From: an uncultured Amylibacter sp. | GTDB lineage: Bacteria; Pseudomonadota; Alphaproteobacteria; Rhodobacterales; Rhodobacteraceae | Direction: 5' to 3' | DNA: 6,849 nt | Assembly: GCA_938001995.1 (NCBI GenBank) | Contig: CALLAV010000350.1 | Location: 1-6,849, forward strand | Notes under the pieces: generated by a model | Told to the model about the DNA's origin: nothing | Database searches by the model: none | What the model saw: only the letters and a program-made list of their open reading frames with translations | Part shown: piece after piece, positions 1-5,543 of the stretch | Position numbering within the stretch: the first letter of the stretch is position 1 | Layout: every line of letters begins with the position of its first letter | Program-made: the position numbers and the translations under genes

Positions 1-168
1 GATCAAAAACGCGCATGGGCGCCTGTGTTATCTGCGGCGCTAACGACGCGGGATCATGGAGATCAGATACGGACGGCGACATTTGGGTCCATCGCCAAGT
101 TTATGAAACAGCACATGTTGGCGGCGCAGGTTTTGCGGGTGAAGCCAAAACGGGTGTCGCGGTATTAA
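1..168 (+). CDS. C-terminal end of an unidentified protein (partial, enters from left edge)
   Basis: Reading from base 1 in frame 1 gives 55 open codons and then TAA at 166-168; there is no start in the window, so this is the tail of a gene lying to the left. The residues begin DQKRAWAPVLSAALTT and end VLRVKPKRVSRY, a basic tail without membrane segments or cysteines. Codon use (GCG, GTG, CGG, TTG, ACG) matches the confident + strand genes here, and the stop falls exactly where the convergent phhB gene stops, which is typical of real convergent neighbours. Its last 4 bases overlap the phhB stop region. I do not recognise the family from this fragment and give no function. It could be a chance open frame, but the codon pattern and the stop position argue against that. 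Confidence 0.6.
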   Translation, partial: DQKRAWAPVLSAALTTRDHGDQIRTATFGSIAKFMKQHMLAAQVLRVKPKRVSRY

Positions 169-476
169 GCCAGCATTGCGTCGAGTTTGGCGGCACAGGT
201 GAAATCGGCGGCGGACAGGCGGTCCGCTTCGTGGGTTGTGTAGGTGATGGTGCAATAGCCCCAGCCAAACGCGATATCCGCGTGGTGGCCCGTTTGATCA
301 GATAGGAACGCAGCGGCGTTTGCGGTGTAGGTGGCTTTGGCAAAGCCTTTGAACGTGAAACGGCGGGCAATGGATTTGCCGTCAACGGATTCTGTCCAAT
401 CTGGGTGGAGGGATTGGCGCAGGGCTGCGATATCCTCGGGTGAGAGTTCAGGGGGATTAGCGGAACAGGTGGTCAT
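165..476 (-). CDS. phhB: Pterin-4a-carbinolamine dehydratase
   Basis: A 103-residue protein of the PCD/DCoH family, the usual length. It dehydrates the 4a-hydroxy-tetrahydropterin formed by phenylalanine hydroxylase so that the cofactor can be reduced again; a cytoplasmic enzyme. Visible family features are the N-terminal LSPEDIAALR helix, the DWT...I.R.F.F.. strand region (about residues 26-43), the catalytic pair His64-His65 in TGHHAD, and the third histidine His82 in YTTHEADRLS, with the same 17/18-residue spacing as in known PCDs, followed by a DF..A..LD ending. The usual Pro after the His pair (HHPD/HHPE) is Ala here. ATG at 476 is chosen because homology begins just after it; no strong ribosome binding site is visible, so translation may depend on the upstream phhA message. 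It lies 56 bases downstream of phhA on the same strand, so the two probably share a transcript. Confidence 0.9.
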   Translation of the reverse strand: MTTCSANPPELSPEDIAALRQSLHPDWTESVDGKSIARRFTFKGFAKATYTANAAAFLSDQTGHHADIAFGWGYCTITYTTHEADRLSAADFTCAAKLDAMLA

Positions 477-532
477 TTTGAGGGGTCCGATTTTGAGTAT
501 TTTCGCAAAGAAGAAGCTGGGGGGCGGTGGCC

Positions 533-1321
533 CTATGCGGCTTTTGGTTCGTAAAGCGGCGCATGAAGGCCGTGGGATTGCGCCTGGCGGATATCTGCAA
601 TGAGGTCGCGATTGGCGGCGTCGAACAGTTGGTCGGCGCTTTCGAGCACGAAGTAGACCGGTTGGTGAATGTCGATGCGATACGGCGTGCGCAGAATGTC
701 GATCACGTCGAAGGGCTTTTTGATGGGTGTGTCGCTGGTGGCGTGGAGGAGTTCCGTGGGGGAGGAGGCGAGGCCAGAGCCAAGCGCTTTGATTCCATTG
801 TCGGTTTTGATCAGGCCAAATTCGATGGTGAACCAGTAGAGGCGGATGAGCCAACTGTAATCGGATTTATCTGCCTCAAGGCCCGCTTTGCCGATTGTTT
901 CGGAGAACTTCGCGAACCTTGGATCGGTAAGGAGGGGCGTGTGGCCGAAGATTTCGTGAAAGATGTCAGGCTCTTCGATGTAGTCGAAATCGTCGCGGTT
1001 TCGGATGAAACTGGCGGCAGGAAAGGTTTTGTCTGCGAGCATTGCGAAGAACGTTTTGAAGCCGATGAGGGCGGGGACGGGTTCGACGCGCCAGCCTGTT
1101 AGATCGAGAAGTGTTTCTGACAGATCGGCGCATTGAGGAACGCGATCTGATGGTAGGTCGATTTTCGCGAGGCCATCGAGGTATTCGGGGGCGCAATGAT
1201 CCTGCACCCGTGGCAGTTGTTGGGCAAAGAGGTCGCGCCAAACGGCGTCGTCTTGCGCTGAATAGGCGATGCGGCCGTGTGCGTCTGGGGTTTTGGCGGT
1301 GTAGGCAGTGGATTTTGGCAT
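533..1321 (-). CDS. phhA: Phenylalanine 4-monooxygenase (phenylalanine hydroxylase)
   Basis: A 262-residue bacterial-type, single-domain aromatic amino acid hydroxylase that makes tyrosine from phenylalanine with tetrahydropterin, O2 and a mononuclear iron. The iron ligands are visible as the HEIFGH motif (His122 and His127) and Glu167 in the YWFTIEFGL motif, with spacing as in known bacterial enzymes. The conserved VEPVPALIGFKTFFAMLA, FP.ASFIR and EEPDIFHEIFGHTPLL blocks are intact. There is no N-terminal ACT regulatory domain, as usual for bacteria. I start at ATG 1321, because GGGAG lies 6 bases upstream of it; the longer frame from ATG 1342 would add seven residues and lies upstream of that ribosome binding site. 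It is first in the pair with phhB and divergent from an Lrp/AsnC regulator, which probably controls it. Tyrosine made here can enter the homogentisate route, but no such genes are in the window. Confidence 0.95.
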   Translation of the reverse strand: MPKSTAYTAKTPDAHGRIAYSAQDDAVWRDLFAQQLPRVQDHCAPEYLDGLAKIDLPSDRVPQCADLSETLLDLTGWRVEPVPALIGFKTFFAMLADKTFPAASFIRNRDDFDYIEEPDIFHEIFGHTPLLTDPRFAKFSETIGKAGLEADKSDYSWLIRLYWFTIEFGLIKTDNGIKALGSGLASSPTELLHATSDTPIKKPFDVIDILRTPYRIDIHQPVYFVLESADQLFDAANRDLIADIRQAQSHGLHAPLYEPKAA

Positions 1322-1327
1322 GATTGG

Positions 1328-1336
1328 CTCCCTTTT
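1328..1336 (-). promoter_or_regulatory. Ribosome binding site of phhA
   Basis: On the minus strand this reads AAAAGGGAG, with 6 bases between its end and the ATG at 1321. It decides the start of phhA in favour of 1321 over the upstream in-frame ATG at 1342, which has no such sequence in front. Confidence 0.7.
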
Positions 1337-1378
1337 CAGCATGATGAAGGTGTATGTTAGTAAAAAGTGATCCTAGAT

Positions 1379-1406
1379 TTGGAAATATTGGGGATTTTGT
1401 GATAAA
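1379..1406 (+). promoter_or_regulatory. Possible promoter of the Lrp/AsnC regulator gene
   Basis: TTGGAA (1379-1384; 4 of 6 to the sigma-70 -35) is followed after 16 bases by GATAAA (1401-1406) carrying a TG one base upstream (extended -10 form). Transcription would start near 1413, about 27 bases before the GTG start and ahead of the ribosome binding site. This is inference from the sequence alone; alphaproteobacterial promoters are often degenerate. I found no equally good candidate for phhA on the other strand. Confidence 0.3.
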
Positions 1407-1408
1407 TC
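1393..1408. promoter_or_regulatory. Inverted repeat, candidate Lrp/AsnC operator between the divergent genes
   Basis: GATTT and AAATC form a 5-bp inverted repeat around a 6-base centre (GATTTTGTGATAAATC), in an AT-rich stretch that differs from the surrounding GC-rich coding DNA. Lrp/AsnC proteins bind short, AT-rich, degenerate dyads of about this size and commonly control a divergently transcribed neighbour. The repeat overlaps the possible -10 of the regulator gene, which would suit autorepression. Binding is inference; a 5-bp dyad can occur by chance. Confidence 0.3.
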
Positions 1409-1439
1409 ATGCCCAAGATTAGTTAATTGGAGTAAAATC

Positions 1440-1898
1440 GTGCTGGATGAATATGAGCGGCGGATATTGAAAGAGTTACAGCGCAATGGGCGGGCCTCTG
1501 CGCAAGAGCTTTCAGATGCGGTTGGACTGTCTGCAAGCCCATGTTGGCGGCGGGTGAAGAAGTTGGAGGACGAGGGGTACATTGCGCATTACGCCGCCGT
1601 GCTCGACCAAAAGCGCTTGGGGCTGGCAGCGCTGGCCTATGTACATATTTCGCTGACGGAGCATTCAGAAGCGGCGATCAAGACCTTTGCTGATTTTGTG
1701 GCGCAGAATGATCAAGTGGTAGAGTGCGCGTCGATCACGGGGGACAGCGATTTCGTGTTGAAAGTGGCTGCGCGTGATCCTGAGAGCCTTGAGCAGTTTA
1801 TCATGAAACGGATTTTGCGTTTGGGTGTGGTGCGCAATGCGACGACGAATTTTATCCTCCGCCAGACCAAGCGTGGGCCTGCGTTGCCAGTGGATTAA
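1440..1898 (+). CDS. Lrp/AsnC family transcriptional regulator
   Basis: A 152-residue protein of the usual length for this family. Residues 1-60 form an AsnC-type winged helix-turn-helix (LDEYERRILKELQRNGR, then AQELSDAVGLSASPCWRRVKKLE as the recognition part); residues about 64-142 form the RAM ligand-binding and oligomerisation domain, with the GDSDFVLKV loop at 101-109 that contacts amino-acid effectors in relatives. The start is GTG at 1440, with GGAG at 1429-1432 spaced 7 bases away. It is divergent from phhA-phhB across 118 bases. In many bacteria such pairs regulate the adjacent amino-acid enzyme and themselves, so phenylalanine or tyrosine is a reasonable effector guess, but nothing in the sequence proves which ligand. 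The family call is secure; the target and ligand are inferred. Confidence 0.93.
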   Translation: MLDEYERRILKELQRNGRASAQELSDAVGLSASPCWRRVKKLEDEGYIAHYAAVLDQKRLGLAALAYVHISLTEHSEAAIKTFADFVAQNDQVVECASITGDSDFVLKVAARDPESLEQFIMKRILRLGVVRNATTNFILRQTKRGPALPVD

Positions 1899-1988
1899 GC
1901 CGCTGCGATGCTGTTGCGGGGATCGCCAAATTGCGGGTGCGCTTGGCCGCACTGGCCCGTATGGTGATCAAAAGAGGGGCCTGTCGTT
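1899..1988. other. Short intergenic stretch between the regulator and the DUF2254 gene
   Basis: Ninety bases hold no recognisable gene. A 5-bp hairpin is possible (GTGCG 1937-1941 with CGCAC 1948-1952) but no T-run follows, so it is a poor terminator. GAGGGG at 1974-1979, 9 bases before the ATG at 1989, serves as ribosome binding site of the next gene. Confidence 0.4.
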
Positions 1989-3239
1989 ATGATCAGTGAT
2001 TTTTTGAAGATGCCGTTCATCATGTTGCGGCGCGCCTATCGGACCCTGTGGGTGCGCGTAACGTTGTATGCGGTGGTGTCGGTGTTGGCGGCGGCAAGCG
2101 GATCGGTTGCTGAGCTGTTCTTTGATGAACGGTTCACGGATATGATGCCGCGCGATGCGGTTATGCCTGTGCTGACCATTCTGGCGTCTTCGATGTTGGC
2201 GGTTTCTACCTTTTCGCTGAACGTCATGGTGTCGGCCCATCGCAGTGCGGCGCAAAACGCGACGCCGCGCGTGCATCGCTTGTTGCTTGAAGACACGACG
2301 ACGCAGGCGGTTCTGGCCACATTCGTGGGCGCTTTTGTGTTCGCGCTTACATCCATAGTGCTATTTCAAATCGGATTTTACCAAGACAGTGCTGCCACGG
2401 TGACGATGGTCGTTGCAGTTGGTGTGGTTGTTATGGTGATCATTGCGATACTGCGTTGGATCAATCATCTGAGCCAGCTTGGCAGCATTGATCAAAGCCT
2501 GCGCACGGTGATTAAGCAAGCACGTCATGGATTGGTACAGTTGGCGCAAACCCCTGCGTTGGGGGGCGTGCCACTGACCAAAGAGACCGTTTTGCCCGTC
2601 AGTTTGAGTGACGTTTTTGCGCAAAGGTCTGGCTACGTTCAGTTGGTCGATGTGGCTGGGCTGCAGTCGTGTTTGCGTGGATCGGGTGCGGTTTATGTGC
2701 TGCGCGGGCCAGGTAAGCATGTGCTGGAGGGGCAGGTGATTGCGCAAGTGTCTGGACATGTGAATGCGGAGACGTTGCGCGAACTGGCCGCAAATTTTGT
2801 GATCGGTGAGCGGCGGAGTTTCGAGCAAGACCCAGTGTTTGGATTGCATGTCTTGTCGGAAATTGCATCGAAGGCCTTATCCCCCGGTGTGCACGATTCA
2901 GGAACAGCGATCGAAACAATCGGCGGTTTGAAAGAGGTGTTGTGGGCCTTTGATCAAACCAAAGAGCAGGAGGGTGCGGTAAAGCATCAACAAGTTTTCC
3001 TGCCTGTACCTGATACGCGTCACTTGTATGAAGCCGCATTTGAAGCGATTGCGCGGGATGGGGCGGGACAGATAGAGGTGGCGATCAAGCTGCGTATGGC
3101 TTTGGCGGAATTGTCTCATCTTGGGTCCGCTGAATGTTCAGATGCGGCGAGACATGTGGCGCAAGTGGGCTTGGAATATGCCGAGGATGCGCTGCCGCTA
3201 GAGCGAGAAATCGAAAGGTTAAATGCCATCGACGTGTGA
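1989..3239 (+). CDS. DUF2254 family integral membrane protein of unknown function
   Basis: A 416-residue protein. Four hydrophobic segments lie in the N-terminal part: about 22-41, 58-82, 107-130 and 136-156. The rest (about 160-416) is soluble and probably cytoplasmic. Family features of DUF2254 are the segment after TM2 (FSLNVMVSAHRSAAQNATPR, where relatives have Q.SP/TPR), the LLLEDTTTQAVLATFVGAFVF block, a GYVQLVDVAGL stretch near 215-225, the GERRSFEQDP.FG segment near 273-285, and the diagnostic ALSPGVHDSGTA block (296-307; relatives commonly have ALSPG.NDP.TA). Here the usual NDP is HDS. The start at ATG 1989 has GAGGGG 9 bases upstream. No function is established for the family that I can rely on; the layout suggests a membrane-anchored sensor, channel or scaffold, but that is open. 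It follows the Lrp gene by 90 bases and may be transcribed separately. Confidence 0.85.
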   Translation: MISDFLKMPFIMLRRAYRTLWVRVTLYAVVSVLAAASGSVAELFFDERFTDMMPRDAVMPVLTILASSMLAVSTFSLNVMVSAHRSAAQNATPRVHRLLLEDTTTQAVLATFVGAFVFALTSIVLFQIGFYQDSAATVTMVVAVGVVVMVIIAILRWINHLSQLGSIDQSLRTVIKQARHGLVQLAQTPALGGVPLTKETVLPVSLSDVFAQRSGYVQLVDVAGLQSCLRGSGAVYVLRGPGKHVLEGQVIAQVSGHVNAETLRELAANFVIGERRSFEQDPVFGLHVLSEIASKALSPGVHDSGTAIETIGGLKEVLWAFDQTKEQEGAVKHQQVFLPVPDTRHLYEAAFEAIARDGAGQIEVAIKLRMALAELSHLGSAECSDAARHVAQVGLEYAEDALPLEREIERLNAIDV

Positions 3240-3240
3240 T

Positions 3241-3259
3241 GGGCGCTGGCGGTGCGCTC
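3241..3259 (+). terminator. Weak hairpin after the DUF2254 gene
   Basis: GGGCGC (3241-3246) can pair with GCGCTC (3254-3259) around a 7-base loop, six pairs including one G-U, directly after the TGA at 3237-3239. No T-run follows, so termination by this structure alone is doubtful; it may be chance in GC-rich DNA. Confidence 0.2.
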
Positions 3260-3324
3260 GTGTCACACCATTATCTGGGCATAGTTAATTCCCATTTGAA
3301 ACAAATTTAAGTCAAATTGTTTGG

Positions 3325-3354
3325 TTAACACTCTCCTCAAGATCAGAAAATTAT
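3325..3354 (+). promoter_or_regulatory. Possible promoter of the tail-anchored protein gene
   Basis: The 137 bases between the two coding regions turn AT-rich from about 3275. TTAACA (3325-3330; 5 of 6 to the -35) is followed after 18 bases by AATTAT (3349-3354; 4 of 6 to the -10), predicting a start near 3361. That would put the TTG at 3359 outside the message and favour the ATG at 3377 as start. A dyad, AAACAA (3299-3304) with TTGTTT (3317-3322), lies just upstream and extends inward by two further pairs after one mismatch; it could be a regulator site. Inference only. Confidence 0.3.
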
Positions 3355-3376
3355 CGAGTTGAGCGAGGCGAATGTT

Positions 3377-4291
3377 ATGGAAATGAGAAACGAAATTGAC
3401 GCAGTTGAAGCCTATGTTGAAGAGGCGGTAAGTGCTGCCCCAATGCGGCCTACGCGCCCAAACCGTCCTGATGGGGCGAAGCGGTCTGCACGGCCAATGA
3501 TGTTGAACAATCCAATTGAATCGCCGCGTGCGGCCCCTGCCGAAGGCGATGCGCCTGTTAAGATGGAACGCCCGGCGCGGCCTGTTCGTGCCGAGGGTGC
3601 GGAAGGTCCTGCACGCGATGAGACACTGGCGCGGCCAGAGCGGCCCAAAACGGAGCGTCGTGCGCGTGTTTTGGAGCCTGATCAAGTGGCAGCGTCCCGC
3701 GGTGAAGAGTATAATCCGCCAAGTTCAGAAGCGCGTGATGCGATGCTGGGTGCGGATGAAGATGTGGCAGCGACCTCTAAGGTTGGCGCGGTGGTGCAGT
3801 CTTTTGGGCAGATCTTTGCAGGTTTGAAGAAATCGAAAGCTGAGGTTTCTGAGGCTGTGGATGCGGTTGAAGCTGCGGTTGAGGTGAAGGCTGTTGAAGC
3901 CCACGAACCGGAAACTGTGGAAGCGGTAATTGCTGACGTTGTTGCCGTGGCTGATGATCAAGCGGAAGAGATGGTCGCGGACGCTGATGCGCCAAAAACA
4001 TCCAAGTTTGGCGGCGTTATGGCGAAGATGAGTGCTTTGCCAATGGCGTTGAAGAAAAAGAAGTCCGAGCCGATTGTAGTGGATGTTGCACCTGAAACGG
4101 TGATGCCTGCCGACGTTATCGCGCAAAAGTATGAAATCGATGCGATGGAAGAAATTGCGGAGGTTGATCCTGCGTTCATCCCTGCTAAGCCATCCATGAT
4201 GGCGCGGTTTGATACGCCTTTGATGGGTGTTTTGGCGGCGATCTTTGTGTCGTCGATTGGTTTGGTTGGAGTGTCTGTGCTGTTTGGCTAA
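3377..4291 (+). CDS. Hypothetical low-complexity protein with C-terminal membrane anchor
   Basis: I do not recognise this 304-residue protein. Residues 1-20 are acidic; residues 24-90 hold eight Arg-Pro dipeptides among Ala, Gly and charged residues; residues about 155-205 are Ala/Val/Glu-rich and could be helical. There is no Cys or Trp and one His, which suggests disorder. A 24-residue segment occurs twice (133-156 and 208-231), each beginning TSK.G.V and ending LKK.K.E. The only membrane segment is at about 282-303 (LMGVLAAIFVSSIGLVGVSV), preceded by MMARF, leaving one residue beyond it: a tail-anchored layout with the bulk in the cytoplasm. ATG 3377 has GAGG at 3365-3368, 8 bases upstream; TTG 3359 in the same frame would add six residues but has no good ribosome binding site. 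It is 64 bases upstream of aroC on the same strand and may be cotranscribed. Function unknown; a membrane-bound scaffold or envelope-associated role is only a guess. Confidence 0.8.
   Translation: MEMRNEIDAVEAYVEEAVSAAPMRPTRPNRPDGAKRSARPMMLNNPIESPRAAPAEGDAPVKMERPARPVRAEGAEGPARDETLARPERPKTERRARVLEPDQVAASRGEEYNPPSSEARDAMLGADEDVAATSKVGAVVQSFGQIFAGLKKSKAEVSEAVDAVEAAVEVKAVEAHEPETVEAVIADVVAVADDQAEEMVADADAPKTSKFGGVMAKMSALPMALKKKKSEPIVVDVAPETVMPADVIAQKYEIDAMEEIAEVDPAFIPAKPSMMARFDTPLMGVLAAIFVSSIGLVGVSVLFG
3773..3844 (+). repeat. First copy of internal 24-residue protein repeat
   Basis: Encodes residues 133-156 of the tail-anchored protein, beginning TSKVGAVV and ending LKKSKAE. It aligns without gaps with the second copy at 3998-4069; I count 10 identical positions of 24 (T, S, K, G, V, L, K, K, K, E). 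The DNA of the two copies has diverged, so this is an old duplication or a repeated short functional motif, perhaps an amphipathic, lysine-ended helix. Confidence 0.55.
3998..4069 (+). repeat. Second copy of internal 24-residue protein repeat
   Basis: Encodes residues 208-231, beginning TSKFGGVM and ending LKKKKSE. Same length and same order of conserved positions as the copy at 3773-3844; the two are separated by a 51-residue acidic Ala/Val/Glu-rich stretch. Confidence 0.55.
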
Positions 4292-4341
4292 GAGAATAGG
4301 CTTTTCTGACCCGCGCGGATGGCTTATCACGCGCTGGACTT

Positions 4342-4348
4342 AGAAGGG
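4342..4348 (+). promoter_or_regulatory. Ribosome binding site of aroC
   Basis: AGAAGGG ends 7 bases before the ATG at 4356. A GTG at 4353 directly precedes this ATG in frame, but ATG gives the better spacing and the N-terminus usual for chorismate synthase ([10 protein letters not shown], then GESHG). Confidence 0.55.
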
Positions 4349-4355
4349 TTTTGTG

Positions 4356-5459
4356 ATGTCCGTGAACAGCTTTGGCCGACTATTTACTGTGACCACTTGG
4401 GGTGAGAGCCATGGGCCCGCGCTCGGAGCGACGGTTGATGGCTGCCCTCCTGGGGTGCCGTTAGAGGCGTCGATGATCCAACATTGGTTGGATTTGCGCA
4501 AACCTGGACAGAACAAATACACCACGCAGCGGCGTGAGGCCGATGAGGTGGAAATCCTGTCGGGTGTTTTTGAAGGTGTGACCACTGGGACGCCAATCCA
4601 GCTGATGATCCGCAACACGGATCAACGCAGCAAAGATTATTCCGAGATTATGGAGAAGTTCCGCCCCGGTCATGCGGATATTACGTATTGGCAGAAATAC
4701 GGCATTCGTGATTATCGCGGTGGTGGGCGGAGTTCTGCGCGTGAAACGGCTGCGCGGGTTGCGGCAGGTGGAGTCGCGCGGGAAGCGTTGAAAGCTCTTG
4801 TTCCGTCGTTGGAAATCGTGGGCTGTATGGTTCAGATGGGGCCGCACCAGATTGACCGCGATGCTTGGGATTGGGATCAGATCAATCAGAACCCGTTTTG
4901 GACGCCTGACGCGAAGGCGGCGGCGGATTGGGCGGCGTATCTGGACGAATTGCGCAAGTCGGGCAATTCTGTTGGGGCTGTGATTGAGGTCGTGGCCAAA
5001 GGGGCGCCAGCGGGGCTGGGTGCGCCTGTGTATGGCAAGATTGATACGGATATTGCCACGGCAATGATGTCGATCAATGCCGTGAAAGGCGTTGAGATTG
5101 GTGCTGGTATGGGCGCGGCGAGCCTGACAGGTGAAGACAACGCCGACGAGATTTTCATGGGGAATGATGGGCAGCCTGTTTATTCGTCGAACCATGCGGG
5201 CGGTGTGCTCGGTGGGATCTCGACGGGGCAGGATTTGGTCTGTCGTTTTGCGGTTAAGCCGACGTCATCCATTCTGAAGCCGCGTCAGACGATCACGAAA
5301 TCGGGGCAATCGGCGGAGATTATCACCAAGGGGCGGCATGATCCCTGTGTGGGGATCAGGGCGGTACCTGTGGGCGAAGCGATGATGGCCTGTGTAATTT
5401 TGGATCACGTGTTGCTGCATCGTGGGCAAATTGGTGAGAACCAAGGTAAAATCGGGTAA
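4356..5459 (+). CDS. aroC: Chorismate synthase
   Basis: A 367-residue cytoplasmic enzyme of standard length for the family. It converts 5-enolpyruvylshikimate-3-phosphate to chorismate using reduced FMN, the last shared step to phenylalanine, tyrosine, tryptophan and folate. All signatures are intact: [11 protein letters not shown] (residues 14-24, catalytic His19), [14 protein letters not shown] (103-116, with the second catalytic His107), [19 protein letters not shown] (121-139), [16 protein letters not shown] (277-292) and the C-terminal [19 protein letters not shown]. Start is ATG 4356, not the GTG just before it. It lies 64 bases after the tail-anchored protein gene and converges with the thioredoxin gene, with a hairpin terminator between. 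Chorismate supplies phenylalanine, the substrate of the PhhA encoded 3 kb away; the two are not an operon, so this is a pathway link only. Confidence 0.98.
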   Translation: MSVNSFGRLFTVTTWGESHGPALGATVDGCPPGVPLEASMIQHWLDLRKPGQNKYTTQRREADEVEILSGVFEGVTTGTPIQLMIRNTDQRSKDYSEIMEKFRPGHADITYWQKYGIRDYRGGGRSSARETAARVAAGGVAREALKALVPSLEIVGCMVQMGPHQIDRDAWDWDQINQNPFWTPDAKAAADWAAYLDELRKSGNSVGAVIEVVAKGAPAGLGAPVYGKIDTDIATAMMSINAVKGVEIGAGMGAASLTGEDNADEIFMGNDGQPVYSSNHAGGVLGGISTGQDLVCRFAVKPTSSILKPRQTITKSGQSAEIITKGRHDPCVGIRAVPVGEAMMACVILDHVLLHRGQIGENQGKIG

Positions 5460-5503
5460 GCAGCCGCCCGTTGCGGCGGTGGAACTTGGATTTTTAGATC
5501 AAG

Positions 5504-5540
5504 AAAAAGGCTCGGGGTTTGTGATCCCCGAGCCTTTGTC
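5504..5540. terminator. Bidirectional rho-independent terminator between aroC and the thioredoxin gene
   Basis: A perfect 12-bp stem, AAAGGCTCGGGG (5506-5517) with CCCCGAGCCTTT (5526-5537), closes an 8-base loop. On the minus strand the stem is followed by T-rich sequence (TTTTTCTT, counting the stem's own Ts), a good terminator 6 bases after the thioredoxin stop. On the + strand, 46 bases past the aroC stop, the A-run precedes the stem and the Ts after it are fewer (TTTGTCGTTTC), so it should work less strongly for aroC. Confidence 0.85.
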
Positions 5541-5543
5541 GTT

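Noticed and set aside
15..305. 96-codon + strand open frame beginning MGACVICGAND with a CxxC
   Set aside because: It runs antisense through phhB and competes with the frame 1 reading, whose codon use and stop position fit a real gene better. No ribosome binding site or family resemblance.
527..1102. 191-codon + strand open frame opposite phhA
   Set aside because: Antisense shadow of a clear phenylalanine hydroxylase gene; its composition follows from phhA codon use in a GC-rich genome.
3285..3299. TTAA-N7-TTGA resembling a CtrA box upstream of the tail-anchored protein gene
   Set aside because: The second half-site is TTGA, not TTAA, and the region is AT-rich, so a match of this quality is expected by chance.
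3725..4330. 201-codon minus-strand frame opposite the tail-anchored protein
   Set aside because: His/Arg/Asn-rich shadow without a family pattern; the + strand frame has a ribosome binding site, a membrane segment and sensible codon use.
4313..4334. GCGCG/CGCGC dyad between the tail-anchored protein gene and aroC
   Set aside because: Five pairs around a 12-base loop, no T-run, common in GC-rich DNA; no support as terminator or operator.
4461..5195. 244-codon minus-strand frame opposite aroC
   Set aside because: aroC is unmistakable with all its signatures; the antisense frame is an Arg/His-rich by-product.
5464..5479. CCGCC/GGCGG hairpin right after aroC as its terminator
   Set aside because: Only 5 pairs with no adjacent T-run; the 12-bp hairpin 30 bases further on is a far better candidate.
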